From Anaerolineae bacterium (GTDB lineage Bacteria > Chloroflexota > Anaerolineae > 4572-78 > J111), in the NCBI GenBank assembly GCA_016931895.1, contig JAFGDY010000274.1:1-40124 (forward strand): a DNA stretch of 40,124 nucleotides, read 5' to 3'. Within the stretch, counting starts at the first letter, position 1. Each line of letters starts with the position of its first letter. Shown piece after piece: positions 23,968 to 33,090 of the stretch. Under the pieces are notes generated by a model. The model searched no databases. It was not told where the DNA came from and worked only from the letters and a program-made list of their open reading frames with translations. A program made the translations under genes and the position numbers.

Positions 23968-26622
23968 ATGCACGTCATCGTCACTCATCCCAACGCAGAT
24001 TTCGACGCCATCGCTTCCTTGCTGGGCGCATGGCGGCTTTACCCTGACGCTGCGCCGGTGTTGCCCAACACGGTCAACCGGAACGTGCGAGATTTTATTA
24101 CCCTCTATGAAAATCAGCTACCCTTTGTGCGCCTGAGCGAATTGGAGCGCAAACCGATCAGCCGGGTTACCCTGGTTGATACGCAGCAGCCACCTACTCT
24201 CAAAGGGGTGGGGCCAGACACGCCTCTGCATATCATTGACCATCACGAACTGCACCAACGCCCTGCCCCGGCTACAACCGTCAGCCTGGCCGATACCGGC
24301 GCCACCGCCACCCTGCTGGTTGAACAAATCCGCAAGGCCTCTCTACCGCTCTCGTCAATCGAGGCCACCCTGTTTTTGTTGGGCATCTACGAAGACACCG
24401 GCTCGCTGACCTACGCCAATACCACCCCCCGCGACCTGCAAGCCGCTTCCTGGTTGTTGTCGGAAAAAGGCGCGCGCCTTGACATCATGCGCGAGTATCT
24501 CAATTACGCCATGAGTGACGCCCAAAAACTATTATATGAGCAGTTGGTGGAAAACCTGGAAACCCGTACCACCCACGGCCACACCGTTATCATTGGCCTG
24601 GCCAGTATTGACCGTTACGTGGAAGAAGTGAGCACCTTGGCGCATCGTTTGCGCGACTTATACCAGCCGGAAGCCCTGTTTATTTTCATTGAGATGAGCG
24701 ACCATGTGCAGATGGTGGCTCGTTCCACCAGCGAGGCCATTGATGTAGCCCATATCGCCGAGTTTTTTGGCGGCGGCGGTCATCCCCGGGCCGCGGCGGC
24801 GCTCATTAAAGAAAAATCGCTGCCCGACCTGCGTAAAGAGCTGCTCAAATTGCTGGAACTGGAAGTGCAGCCGGCCACCACCGTGGCCCAGGTAATGTCC
24901 AGGGGCGCACGTACCCTGGCCCCTACTCACACGGTGCGCCACGCCGCCGAAATGATGAACCGTTACGGCCACGAGGGTTTTCCGGTAGTTGATCCAAACA
25001 CGGGCCAAATTGTGGGCGTGCTCTCGCGCCGGGAAATTGACAAAGCTTGCCGCCACCGGCTGGAAGGCGCGGTTATCAGCCAGTTCATGAAAAAAGGTGA
25101 GTTTTTTGTCACGCCCGCCGATGGCATTGACGCCGTGCAAAAGCTGATGACCGAACAGGGTATCGGCCAGGTGCCGGTGCTCAACCACTCCGGCGGCGAA
25201 GTGATGGGCATTGTCACCCGCACCGATTTGATCAACCTGTGGCAGATGGCCAACGGCGAAGCGCCGGCGGCGCCCAACCTCACCCCGCAATTAGAAGAAG
25301 CCCTCTCGCCGCCACTGCTGCAATTATTGCGCGAGGCTGGCGAGTTGGCCGTGGGCCAGGGCGACACCCTCTATCTGGTGGGCGGGTTTGTGCGCGACCT
25401 GCTGCTGACCATGTTGGCCGAGGATGACGACGCGGCCAAAGCCAGGGTCAGCCCGCGCTTTGATCTGGATTTGGTGGTGGAAGGGGACGCCATTATGCTG
25501 GCGCGGCAGCTGAGCGAACGGCGTGGCGGGCGAGTCCACAGCCATAGCCGTTTTGGCACGGCTAAATGGATTTTGGCCGACCCTATTCCTTTTGCTCCGC
25601 CTTCCGGCGACAACAGGGCCACGCTGGCCTCGCTTGACTTTGTGACCGCCCGCACCGAATTCTATCGCCATCCCTCGGCTTTGCCGGAAGTGGAGCAAAG
25701 TTCCATCCGGCAAGACCTGCATCGCCGTGATTTTACCATCAATACCCTGGCCCTGCGCCTGGCCCCCGACTGTTTTGGCGAATTGCTTGACTTTTACGGC
25801 GGCCAGAACGATCTGGAGGTACGGCTCATCCGGGTACTGCATAGTCTCAGTTTTGTGGAAGACCCCACCCGCATGCTGCGCGCCGCCCGGCTGCTGGCTC
25901 GTTTGGAGTTTACCCTGGAAGAGCGCACCGCCGAATTATTAAAAAATGCCCTGGACCTGCTCCGCCGGGTTAGCGGCGAGCGTATTTTTAACGAATTGGC
26001 CTTGATTTTTCGGGAAAGGCATCCCGAAAAAGCTTTGGGGGAACTCGACCGGCTGGGGATTTTAGCGGCTATTCATCCCGGTCTGCTGGTTGACGAGTGG
26101 CTCATCGAGCGGGTGAAGCTGTTGCGTCACCTGGCCGAAACGCCCTGGGCTGAAATCACACCTGATACGGCGCACTATTTGGGTTTGATGTCCTTTTGGC
26201 TGGCCGGCGACGAGTTGGCCGAATTGATGCAGCGCCTGAACCTGCGTTCCGACCAGCGGGCGATGCTCAACAGCGCCTATCAAATCAGGTCGAATCGCGC
26301 GGCCATTGCCGGAGCCAAAAAAGCCAGCCGTCTCTATCAACACCTGGCCTCCACCTCCGACGACGCCCGGCTGATTGCCTGGCTGGCCCTGCAAGGCGAG
26401 GATGACGCGGTGTGCCGGCAACTGGCCCGTTTCCAGACCGAGCTACGCGATGTGACGCCAGTGATTGACGGCAACTATCTGCGGCAAGAATTCCAACTCC
26501 AGCCCGGCCCTCTCTACCGGGTCATTCTGGAAACTCTCCGTAATGCGCGGCTGGATGGCCTGGTGTCCACCCTGGCCAATGAACGGGCGCTGGTGGATCA
26601 GCTACTATCCGAACAGAGGTGA
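23968..26622 (+). CDS. DHH phosphoesterase - CBS pair - tRNA nucleotidyltransferase fusion
   Basis: An 884-residue cytosolic protein. Domains: DHH (1-160) with NADFDAIAS (D11, D13), VDTQ (D71), DHH 91-93 and D143; DHHA1 (about 205-300) with FGGGGHPRAAAALI; two CBS repeats (about 303-360 and 365-428); class II nucleotidyltransferase head (about 455-600) with GGFVRD (472-477), catalytic D499 and D501 in DLDLV, and RRDFTINTLAL; then the tRNA-binding body starting EDPTRMLRAARLLARLEF. Such proteins add A, C or CCA to tRNA 3' ends; whether this one adds CCA or only A cannot be read. The DHH half may degrade nano-RNA or dinucleotides, and CBS domains may sense adenylates. It is followed after three bases by an aldolase gene. 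Confidence 0.92.
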   Translation: MHVIVTHPNADFDAIASLLGAWRLYPDAAPVLPNTVNRNVRDFITLYENQLPFVRLSELERKPISRVTLVDTQQPPTLKGVGPDTPLHIIDHHELHQRPAPATTVSLADTGATATLLVEQIRKASLPLSSIEATLFLLGIYEDTGSLTYANTTPRDLQAASWLLSEKGARLDIMREYLNYAMSDAQKLLYEQLVENLETRTTHGHTVIIGLASIDRYVEEVSTLAHRLRDLYQPEALFIFIEMSDHVQMVARSTSEAIDVAHIAEFFGGGGHPRAAAALIKEKSLPDLRKELLKLLELEVQPATTVAQVMSRGARTLAPTHTVRHAAEMMNRYGHEGFPVVDPNTGQIVGVLSRREIDKACRHRLEGAVISQFMKKGEFFVTPADGIDAVQKLMTEQGIGQVPVLNHSGGEVMGIVTRTDLINLWQMANGEAPAAPNLTPQLEEALSPPLLQLLREAGELAVGQGDTLYLVGGFVRDLLLTMLAEDDDAAKARVSPRFDLDLVVEGDAIMLARQLSERRGGRVHSHSRFGTAKWILADPIPFAPPSGDNRATLASLDFVTARTEFYRHPSALPEVEQSSIRQDLHRRDFTINTLALRLAPDCFGELLDFYGGQNDLEVRLIRVLHSLSFVEDPTRMLRAARLLARLEFTLEERTAELLKNALDLLRRVSGERIFNELALIFRERHPEKALGELDRLGILAAIHPGLLVDEWLIERVKLLRHLAETPWAEITPDTAHYLGLMSFWLAGDELAELMQRLNLRSDQRAMLNSAYQIRSNRAAIAGAKKASRLYQHLASTSDDARLIAWLALQGEDDAVCRQLARFQTELRDVTPVIDGNYLRQEFQLQPGPLYRVILETLRNARLDGLVSTLANERALVDQLLSEQR

Positions 26623-26625
26623 TGA

Positions 26626-27561
26626 ATGAAAACATTAGGCATTGTTGTCCCCATTGTAACCCCCTGCACCCGTACCGGCGAACCGGATTTGGACGGTTTC
26701 AGGGCTGTCTGTCATTACGTTTTGGGTGCAGGTTGTCATAGTATTTTTGTGGGCGGCAGCACGGGGCGAGGTCCCTGGTTTAGCCGCCGCGACCGGGCCG
26801 GGGTCTGCCGGGCGGCAGCCGACTTTATTGGCCCCGATACGCCCTTGCTGGCCGGCTGTATGGCGACCGGACTGGACGATATGTTAGAAAATGCCCGGGC
26901 GATGGCTGACGCCGGCGCTCACCTTGCCGTGGCAACGGCGCCGGGATATTTTGATTACAGCCAGGCGGAAATAGAAACCATCCTTACGAAATTTGCCGAT
27001 GCCAGCCCCCTGCCTGTGGTAATCTATGATATTCCGGTATTTGCCAAAGTGAAACTGGATTGGGAAATGGTGCAGCGCCTGGCCCGCCATGAAAATATCA
27101 TTGGGTTCAAGGATTCCAGCGGCGACTTCAGCCGCTTCAAATCCCCCGTCAGGCTTGTGGATGAAATTCCCGATTTCCAGTTGCTGCAAGGTAAAGAGAG
27201 ATCTTTGGTTGATTCCCTGCTGGCCGGGGCAAAGGGCTTTGTCGTCAGTATGGTCCAGGTTGATGCCCGACCGTACGTGGCCCTTTATCACGCTGTGCAG
27301 GCTAAAGAAATAGCGCCGGCTCACCGGCTTCAGGCCGCCGCCAGCCGGGCGATGGACCTGTTTGATCAGGTGATAGCGCAGCGACCGGCCACCTCAACGC
27401 TATTTCATTTCCTCAATTGGGCCTTGCAACATCGCCATATCTGTAACAACATTCTGTTGCCCCACGAGGGTGATTGTCCCCAGATGATTAGTGATATGGC
27501 CGGTCAGACAATTAGAATTTACGAGGAGGCGATCCAAACAGTTCAGAGCCGGGGTGGCTGA
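26626..27561 (+). CDS. Dihydrodipicolinate synthase/N-acetylneuraminate lyase family aldolase
   Basis: A 311-residue TIM-barrel class I aldolase. The Schiff-base lysine is K162 in IIGFKDSSGD, and the catalytic tyrosine is Y134 in VIYDIP. The pyruvate-carboxylate loop, usually GTTGE or GSTGE, reads GGSTGRGPWFS, so the Glu is replaced by Arg. This places it outside canonical DapA; it may act on another 2-keto acid. AGAGGTGATGA before ATG 26626 is one of the clearest ribosome sites here and extends across the upstream stop, implying coupling to the nucleotidyltransferase gene. No lysine-pathway genes are adjacent. Exact substrate unknown. Confidence 0.85.
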   Translation: MKTLGIVVPIVTPCTRTGEPDLDGFRAVCHYVLGAGCHSIFVGGSTGRGPWFSRRDRAGVCRAAADFIGPDTPLLAGCMATGLDDMLENARAMADAGAHLAVATAPGYFDYSQAEIETILTKFADASPLPVVIYDIPVFAKVKLDWEMVQRLARHENIIGFKDSSGDFSRFKSPVRLVDEIPDFQLLQGKERSLVDSLLAGAKGFVVSMVQVDARPYVALYHAVQAKEIAPAHRLQAAASRAMDLFDQVIAQRPATSTLFHFLNWALQHRHICNNILLPHEGDCPQMISDMAGQTIRIYEEAIQTVQSRGG

Positions 27562-27571
27562 GCGCGTTCCT

Positions 27572-28069
27572 TTAAATCCCCGCCACTTTACTCCGCCGCT
27601 CCAGCAACACTACATCTCGCCACACGCCGTTCATCTGGCCAATCCGTTCTCTGACGCCCACTTCTCGAAAGCCGCAGGCTTGGTGCAACGTAAGGCTGGC
27701 GATGTTTTCGGGAAAAATGCCTGCTTGCAGCGTCCATATTCCGGCCCGTTCCGATTCGGCAATCAAGGCTTGCAGCAGCGCCTTGCCGATACCCTGCCCC
27801 CTGGCTGCCGCCGCCAGGTAAATGCTCACCTCGGCCACGCCCCGGTAAACAAACCGCCGCGACACCGGACTCAAGGCCGCCCAACCCACCACCAACCCAT
27901 TGCTTTTGGCCACCAGCCGGCAATCCGGCAAGTGGTTTTTATCCCACGCCGCCCAATCAGGGACCTTTGTTTCAAAGGTGGCCTGGCCCGTATCCAGCCC
28001 CTCCCGGTAGATGGCTTGCACGGTTGGCCAGTCTTCTGGGGGGTGCATTTTTTCTGTAGTGAAGTTCAT
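27572..28069 (-). CDS. GNAT N-acetyltransferase, phosphinothricin-acetyltransferase-like
   Basis: A 165-residue GNAT enzyme. TGQATFETKVPDWAAW is the substrate-side segment characteristic of the phosphinothricin/methionine-sulfoximine acetyltransferase group; VAEVSIYLAAAARGQGIG (RGQGIG 90-95) binds acetyl-CoA, and FPENIASLTLHQACGFREVG completes the fold. Members acetylate glutamate-analogue toxins or small amines; the natural substrate here is unknown. Last gene of a four-gene leftward operon, six bases after the PfkB stop. It converges with the aldolase gene with only ten bases between stops and no clear terminator. Confidence 0.88.
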   Translation of the reverse strand: MNFTTEKMHPPEDWPTVQAIYREGLDTGQATFETKVPDWAAWDKNHLPDCRLVAKSNGLVVGWAALSPVSRRFVYRGVAEVSIYLAAAARGQGIGKALLQALIAESERAGIWTLQAGIFPENIASLTLHQACGFREVGVRERIGQMNGVWRDVVLLERRSKVAGI

Positions 28070-28075
28070 GATTTT

Positions 28076-28933
28076 TTACCTGGGTTGGGAACCATAAAGT
28101 TCGGCCAGACGCGTTTCCACTTCCGGCAAGCTGGGGATGCTTTCCATGCCCCTTTTTTTAACGGAGAGTGAGGCGCAGGCATTGGCAAATTGGGCGGCCT
28201 GGATAAAATTTCTGGTTTCATAGTACCGGATAAAAAAAGCGGCGGCAAAGATGTCGCCGGCGCCGGTGGGGTCAACCTCCACTTCAGGCTCAACCGGCAC
28301 GTGGGTCTCCTGTCCTTGATAATACACCCGGCAGCCCTCCGGCCCTACTGTTTCCACGCCCACTTGGGCCGAGTTGAGAAAATGAGCCAGAGCAGCGCGG
28401 TCGCCAAACACATCGGCCAGGCTGAGCACCAACACGTCAATTTTTGAGAGCCAGGTTTCCAGGTGGGGGTGGGGTTGGTAGATCACTTGGTAGGCGGCGT
28501 CCTGGCCTCGCAGCCAGCCCTGCATGGTAACGCACACCAAACTATTCGGAAACCGGCCGCACAGCGTGGGCGACAACTCCTGGGCCAGGGGAGCCAGGTG
28601 GACAAGGGGCGCGTTGCGCCAGGCCGGGGGCACATCTTGGAGCGATAACGAGGCGCTGCTGGCCAGCCATTTCTGCTGCCGGACGCCATGTTGATAGGTA
28701 TTTTCAAAGGTAGTGCTTTGACCGGCAGGGATAGTGCTGAGGGTAATGCCCTCTAAGGCGGCCAGGGAGGGCAGGTCGGGGCCGTAACTGGTTACGGCGG
28801 CAGTGTGGCAGCCCAATTTGTGGGCGGTCAAGGCCGAGTAGCTGCAGGTCCCACCCAGGATAGCCCCGGTGGGCGTATTGTCTCTGGCTACGTGACCGAT
28901 GATGAGATAGGTGGGGATAGGCTTGTACACCAT
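28076..28933 (-). CDS. PfkB-family carbohydrate kinase
   Basis: A 285-residue ribokinase-fold enzyme. It opens with YLIIGHVARDN, has GGTCSYSALTAHKLG (the sugar-side GG motif), and the C-terminal signature EVDPTGAGDIFAAAFF with GAGD 224-227 and catalytic base D227. Length is normal for the family. The phosphorylated substrate (sugar, nucleoside or inositol) is not evident. It starts three bases after the lipid-kinase stop and is followed by a GNAT gene six bases on, so it is part of a tight operon headed by a response regulator. Confidence 0.88.
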   Translation of the reverse strand: MVYKPIPTYLIIGHVARDNTPTGAILGGTCSYSALTAHKLGCHTAAVTSYGPDLPSLAALEGITLSTIPAGQSTTFENTYQHGVRQQKWLASSASLSLQDVPPAWRNAPLVHLAPLAQELSPTLCGRFPNSLVCVTMQGWLRGQDAAYQVIYQPHPHLETWLSKIDVLVLSLADVFGDRAALAHFLNSAQVGVETVGPEGCRVYYQGQETHVPVEPEVEVDPTGAGDIFAAAFFIRYYETRNFIQAAQFANACASLSVKKRGMESIPSLPEVETRLAELYGSQPR

Positions 28934-28936
28934 GCA

Positions 28937-29905
28937 TCAACCTGAAGTGGAATTGGCGTAGGCTTGAAACAATCGCTCCGGCGCATTATGGGGCACAATC
29001 ACGTTGAGGGCCAGGGGCGCCACCTCAATTTCTATGGGTGTGGCCCCAATGGGGTCGGCGTCAACGTGTACGGGCAAGGTCTCTTTGGTTGACAGGCGCA
29101 GGCGCGTGGTCCGGTACAGGTGAAAATCGGGGTCTTTGACGTGCTGCCTGAAGGTAAGGCCAAGCACGTGTTTGATGGTTGAGGGCCAGCGATGGCCGCT
29201 CATCACCGCCACGTCCAGCAGGCCATCGTCCATTTTGGCTTCCGGGGCAATGCGCCAGAGCCGGCCGTAAAGCTGGCCGTTGCTGGCCAGGGCCATTAAA
29301 ACTCTCTGTTTTTCGGTGCCGTTATCTGTGGTAATGGTGGCCTGGGTGCCCATAAAGTCAAACGTAACCATCAGGCCGGCTACCACCCAACTGGCGTAGT
29401 TTAGCTCGCGCACGGGCGTAGAAGGTGATTTGGCCTGGGTAATGGCCGCGTCCAGGCCAATGCCGCACCACATCAAAAAGTAACGGCTGGCGCCATTGGC
29501 CAAATGCAAACGCCCCAAATCTATCCGGCGGCGACGGCCGGCCATAATGAGTTTGACCGCCTCGGTGACGGCGTCAAAGTGAAGGGGACTCCAGATGGGG
29601 ATACCTAAATCAGCGGCGTAAACATTGCCCGTCCCCGCCGGCACTACGGCCAGGGCGGTATTTGTGCCGGCCAGTCCATTACAAACCTCATTTATTGTGC
29701 CGTCGCCGCCCACGGCCACGGCCACCTCAAAGCCGGCCGCGGCGGCCTGTCGGCTTACCTGAATCCCGTCGTCCTTTGCTTTTGTTTCAACACGTTCAAC
29801 TTTACAGCCCTGTTTTGCCAGTTGGTTTGCCGCTTTGACCACCTGTTTTTGAAATGTGCTGCCCACCCCGCCGGCGGCGGGATTAACAATAAAGCAAACT
29901 TTCAC
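28937..29905 (-). CDS. Diacylglycerol/lipid kinase family protein (DAGK catalytic domain)
   Basis: A 322-residue soluble lipid kinase of the DgkB/YegS type. The N-terminal FIVNPAAGG and GGDGTINEV (66-74) motifs form the nucleotide-binding site, with [13 protein letters not shown] as the following conserved loop; the C-terminal half is the beta-sandwich lipid domain. It probably phosphorylates diacylglycerol or a related lipid at the membrane. The start is GTG 29905, which overlaps the response-regulator stop by four bases (GTGA), giving translational coupling. Confidence 0.88.
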   Translation of the reverse strand: MKVCFIVNPAAGGVGSTFQKQVVKAANQLAKQGCKVERVETKAKDDGIQVSRQAAAAGFEVAVAVGGDGTINEVCNGLAGTNTALAVVPAGTGNVYAADLGIPIWSPLHFDAVTEAVKLIMAGRRRRIDLGRLHLANGASRYFLMWCGIGLDAAITQAKSPSTPVRELNYASWVVAGLMVTFDFMGTQATITTDNGTEKQRVLMALASNGQLYGRLWRIAPEAKMDDGLLDVAVMSGHRWPSTIKHVLGLTFRQHVKDPDFHLYRTTRLRLSTKETLPVHVDADPIGATPIEIEVAPLALNVIVPHNAPERLFQAYANSTSG

Positions 29906-30636
29906 CCCTCGCCTCCGGCCTGTTGTTTTTTAAAGTCCACAAAACGGTAGCCGATGCCCCGTTCGGTTAAAATATAGCGGGGATTGGCCGGGTCCGGCTC
30001 AATTTTTTGGCGCAGGTAGGTGATGTAAAGCCGCACATATTGGCTTTCGTCTTGGTACTCAAACCCCCATACTTTAGAAAGAATGGTTTCATGGCTAAGG
30101 GTGTAGCCTGCGTTTTGCACCAGGTGGTAAAGCAGGCGGTATTCGGTGGGGCGGAGTTTGATGGGCTTTCCGTCCACGTATACCTGCCGGTGATTGAAGT
30201 CAATCTGGAGATAATCGTCTACTTTAACCCATGATCTGCTGCCGGGGCCAGGCGAATCCATTTCGGTGCGGCGCAAGACGGCCTTGATGCGGCTGGCTAA
30301 TTCGCGGGGGCTGAAGGGTTTGGTTACGTAATCGTCTGCGCCCAGTTCCAGCCCTTTTACCTTGTCTTCTTCTTCATCGCGCACGGTCAGCATGATCACC
30401 GGCACGGTTGAGGTTTCCCGGATGATGTGCAGCGTTTCAAAGCCGTCCAGGTCCGGCATCATCACGTCCAGCAGCACCAGGTCGGGCAAGTCTTCGCGCA
30501 CCCGGTTTATGGCTTCCAGGCCGTTGCTGGCTTCAATAACCCGGTAGCCTTCCAGTTCAAGATTCATCTGCATAAAACGCCGCATGCGGGCTTCGTCGTC
30601 GGCAATTAAAATCAGTTTTGTGTCTTCTTTAGCCAT
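29902..30636 (-). CDS. OmpR/KdpE-like response regulator
   Basis: A 244-residue transcription factor. The receiver domain (8-122) has D13/D14, phospho-acceptor D57, T84 and K107; the winged-helix domain (about 138-234) has [24 protein letters not shown] and [15 protein letters not shown], closest in style to KdpE. ATG 30636 is chosen over an earlier start at 30663 because GGAAGG lies nine bases upstream and the shorter form begins as the family does. It heads an operon with lipid kinase, PfkB kinase and GNAT genes. No kinase is adjacent; the nearest is the histidine kinase at 35142-36425. Confidence 0.92.
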   Translation of the reverse strand: MAKEDTKLILIADDEARMRRFMQMNLELEGYRVIEASNGLEAINRVREDLPDLVLLDVMMPDLDGFETLHIIRETSTVPVIMLTVRDEEEDKVKGLELGADDYVTKPFSPRELASRIKAVLRRTEMDSPGPGSRSWVKVDDYLQIDFNHRQVYVDGKPIKLRPTEYRLLYHLVQNAGYTLSHETILSKVWGFEYQDESQYVRLYITYLRQKIEPDPANPRYILTERGIGYRFVDFKKQQAGGEG

Positions 30637-30652
30637 AATTATCTGCCTTCCA

Positions 30653-30730
30653 ATAACGACCAACGACGAATGACCAACGAGCCACGAATAATCAAGTTCG
30701 TCCTTCGTTGTTCGCCATCTTTTGTTCGTG
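30653..30730. repeat. Mirrored short repeats, GACCAACGA type
   Basis: The left arm (30653-30690) has GACCAACGA twice (30658, 30672) with related ACGAAT pieces; the right arm (30696-30730) is rich in TTCGT/TTCGTTG, the reverse complement of those units. The arms lie between the divergent response regulator and the von Willebrand lipoprotein, within 174 nt of gene-free sequence. An imperfect long hairpin can form. Its role is unknown. Confidence 0.5.
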
Positions 30731-30810
30731 CCTTGAGGGAACCAATTTACACTTTGGGTCGTCTTATCTGCAACAGGCGCACACCTAATATTATCTAAAG
30801 GAGATGAAAG

Positions 30811-32271
30811 ATGTCAATTCTTAAGACAACCCATAGAATAGTACGCAGTCTTGTTTTGTTGGTTTCAGTAGTATTCCTTATCTCCGCTTGCAGCTTTTGG
30901 GGCGGAGCGGCTTCTCAACCGGCGGAAAATGCCCCGGCCAGAGAAGACGCGCCCAAAGAAGCGGTGGCCGGTTATGTGGCCGAAGAACCCGCTGCCGAAA
31001 GAGCGGAGGAGGGGGGCGTTGTCCACGAGGTGGAAGTGGAGAAAGAACTGGCTGTGCCTCTGGCTACGGCGGCCCCGGCTGAACCATTAGCCCCGGCCGG
31101 CATGGCCGACAACGCGGATGAAATGAAGGCCGGCGAGGTGGAAACCTTTGCCGGAGAGGGTCGAGGCGAAGCCGTCCAACAATCCCAACCCCTCCGGGCC
31201 GGTGAGGTGGATGACAACGCCCAGTGGGACGACTACTTGCTCTATCGCCGCAACTATGGTGGCCCCTACGTGCACGACCGGGATGTGAGCGAGCGTTACA
31301 TCATTGAAGTCAAAGACGGGCAGGGCAATCCGGTGTTGGATGCTGCCGTGCGGATTTTCCTGGACGGACAGCAGCAGAACGAGGAAATTTACCGCGCTCG
31401 CACCTACGCCAACGGCCAGGCGCTATTCCATCCCCAGGCGTTGCATATTCCCGCAACGCAGGCGGATCATTTTTTGGTGGAAGTAGCCAAAGACAACCTG
31501 CTGGAACAATTCACCCTCACCCGTTTTGACGCGCAGGCGTCGAACGCCTTCACCGAGCGCTGGACGGTGACGCTGGATGCTCAGAAACATTTTAACGCCA
31601 TCAATCTGGACGTTCTCTTTCTCATTGACGCCACCGGCAGCATGGCCGATGAAATTGCTCAAATTCAAAGCACCATTTTTGATGTGGCCGCCCAGATTGA
31701 CGCCCTGCCCGGCCAACCTGAGGCGCGTTACGGGATGGTCACCTACCGCGACCGGGGCGACAGTTTTATCAGCCGGGTGTATGACTTCACCCCCGACGTG
31801 CGCGATTTTTCCAAGAATCTGAGCACAGTTTACGCCGAGGGCGGGGGCGACTATCCTGAATCGTTGAACGAGGGCCTGCACAAGGCCGTGAACCAGGTAG
31901 AATGGCGCACCGGCAACGCCGTAAAACTCATCTTTCTGGTGGCCGACGCGCCGCCTCACCTGGATTACGCCCAGGACTACGACTACGCCGAGGAGATGGA
32001 AAGTGCAGCCCGGCGCGGCATCAAAATTTTCCCCATTGCCAGCAGCGGGTTGGACGACCAGGGTGAATACGTTTTTCGCCAGTTGGCGCAATACACCATG
32101 GGCCGCTTCATTTTCCTGACCTACGAAGGCCCTACCAACAGCGGCGCGCCCGGCGACACCACCACCCATCACGTTGAGGATTATTCCGTGGAGAACCTGG
32201 ATAAATTGTTGGTGCGCTTGGTGCAGGAGGAGCTGGCCTGGCAAAATTCGCGATTGGCGCAAGGACAGTAA
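30811..32271 (+). CDS. Lipoprotein with von Willebrand factor A domain
   Basis: A 486-residue secreted protein. Residues 1-26 form a signal peptide with lipobox LISAC, so C27 is the lipidated residue. A low-complexity Ala/Glu/Pro linker (about 28-140) follows, then a possible beta-rich domain (about 160-255) and a VWA domain (about 265-480) with MIDAS motif DATGS (273-277) and VADAPPH. The VWA domain probably binds metal and a protein ligand at the cell surface. A strong ribosome site AAGGAG lies nine bases before ATG 30811. It is monocistronic, divergent from the response-regulator operon and convergent with the esterase. The ligand is unknown. Confidence 0.88.
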   Translation: MSILKTTHRIVRSLVLLVSVVFLISACSFWGGAASQPAENAPAREDAPKEAVAGYVAEEPAAERAEEGGVVHEVEVEKELAVPLATAAPAEPLAPAGMADNADEMKAGEVETFAGEGRGEAVQQSQPLRAGEVDDNAQWDDYLLYRRNYGGPYVHDRDVSERYIIEVKDGQGNPVLDAAVRIFLDGQQQNEEIYRARTYANGQALFHPQALHIPATQADHFLVEVAKDNLLEQFTLTRFDAQASNAFTERWTVTLDAQKHFNAINLDVLFLIDATGSMADEIAQIQSTIFDVAAQIDALPGQPEARYGMVTYRDRGDSFISRVYDFTPDVRDFSKNLSTVYAEGGGDYPESLNEGLHKAVNQVEWRTGNAVKLIFLVADAPPHLDYAQDYDYAEEMESAARRGIKIFPIASSGLDDQGEYVFRQLAQYTMGRFIFLTYEGPTNSGAPGDTTTHHVEDYSVENLDKLLVRLVQEELAWQNSRLAQGQ

Positions 32272-32287
32272 AAGAAACCGGTGGAGT

Positions 32288-32986
32288 TTATTGTTTGGGC
32301 CAATCCGGCTTTTCAGGCAAAGTCCGGCTCAAATGAGCCACAGTCCCGGCCATCATTCCCCGGACAAATTCAAGTTCATCCCGGTTAATGGTGTGGGCCA
32401 TGCCGGGATAAAGCCGCGCGGTCACCTTGCCGCCTAAACTCCGCAGCGCCGTAGCGGTATGGTGGACGCGCTCTTTGGGGATGTGAAAATCCACATCGCT
32501 GCAACCCAAAAAGATGGGCGTGCCCTTGAGCGAACCGGCGTAGTCGCGCGGCGTACCGTCGGGGCCGATCAGCCCGCCGCTCAAGCCGGCCACGCCGCCG
32601 TAACGCCGGGCGTGGCGGGCCACAAACTCCAGCGCCAGGCAGGCCCCCTGGGAGAAGCCAACGAGCATCACTTTTTCCGCCGGAAAACCGGCTTCGGCCA
32701 ACTGAGCGATCATATTTTCCAAAACGGCCAGGGCCGAGGAGAGATGCGGCTCGTTATCCGGCAGGGGGGCCAGAAAACTGTGGGGGTACCAAGTATTCCC
32801 GGCAGCTTGCGGCGCTAAATAGGCAAAGCCGGGCCGGTCAATTTCTTGAGCCAGAGTGAGAATGCTTTGGGCGGTGGCCCCCCGCCCATGCGCCAAAATC
32901 ATCACGGCCCGGGCTTGGTCAAGAGACGCTCCGGCAGTTAGTATAGGTTGGCCCTGGTGCGGGCCGGTTACGGAGATTGTTATCAT
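32288..32986 (-). CDS. Alpha/beta hydrolase, phospholipase/carboxylesterase family
   Basis: A 232-residue cytosolic serine hydrolase. The nucleophile elbow is GFSQG (S112), the acid is D166 in SDVDFHIP, and the histidine is H198 in MAHTI. ILAHGRGATA near residue 31 supplies the oxyanion loop. It resembles the acyl-protein-thioesterase/YpfH carboxylesterase group. The substrate is not evident. The gene converges with the lipoprotein gene (16 nt between stops) and is separated by about 100 nt from the RNA methyltransferase gene behind it, so it may have its own promoter; none is convincing. Confidence 0.85.
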   Translation of the reverse strand: MITISVTGPHQGQPILTAGASLDQARAVMILAHGRGATAQSILTLAQEIDRPGFAYLAPQAAGNTWYPHSFLAPLPDNEPHLSSALAVLENMIAQLAEAGFPAEKVMLVGFSQGACLALEFVARHARRYGGVAGLSGGLIGPDGTPRDYAGSLKGTPIFLGCSDVDFHIPKERVHHTATALRSLGGKVTARLYPGMAHTINRDELEFVRGMMAGTVAHLSRTLPEKPDWPKQ

Positions 32987-33090
32987 TTAAACGGTTTCCG
33001 GAAAAGGCGTAGTTTATAACTCTTATCTTGACGTGTAGGCAGGCCGGATTCTTACGTTATGTTGGCGCATTGAGTTTGAAGTTGAACTTA

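Noticed and set aside
24658-25290. Leftward 210-codon open frame opposite the DHH-CBS-nucleotidyltransferase
   Set aside because: Antisense shadow; His/Gly/Gln-rich composition and no motif, while the plus strand encodes intact CBS domains.
27491-28171. Rightward 226-codon open frame opposite the GNAT and PfkB genes
   Set aside because: Overlaps the end of the aldolase and is antisense to two real genes; no recognisable domain.
31423-32262. Leftward 279-codon open frame opposite the von Willebrand lipoprotein
   Set aside because: Antisense to a gene with signal peptide, lipobox and MIDAS motif; the shadow arises from high GC codon structure.
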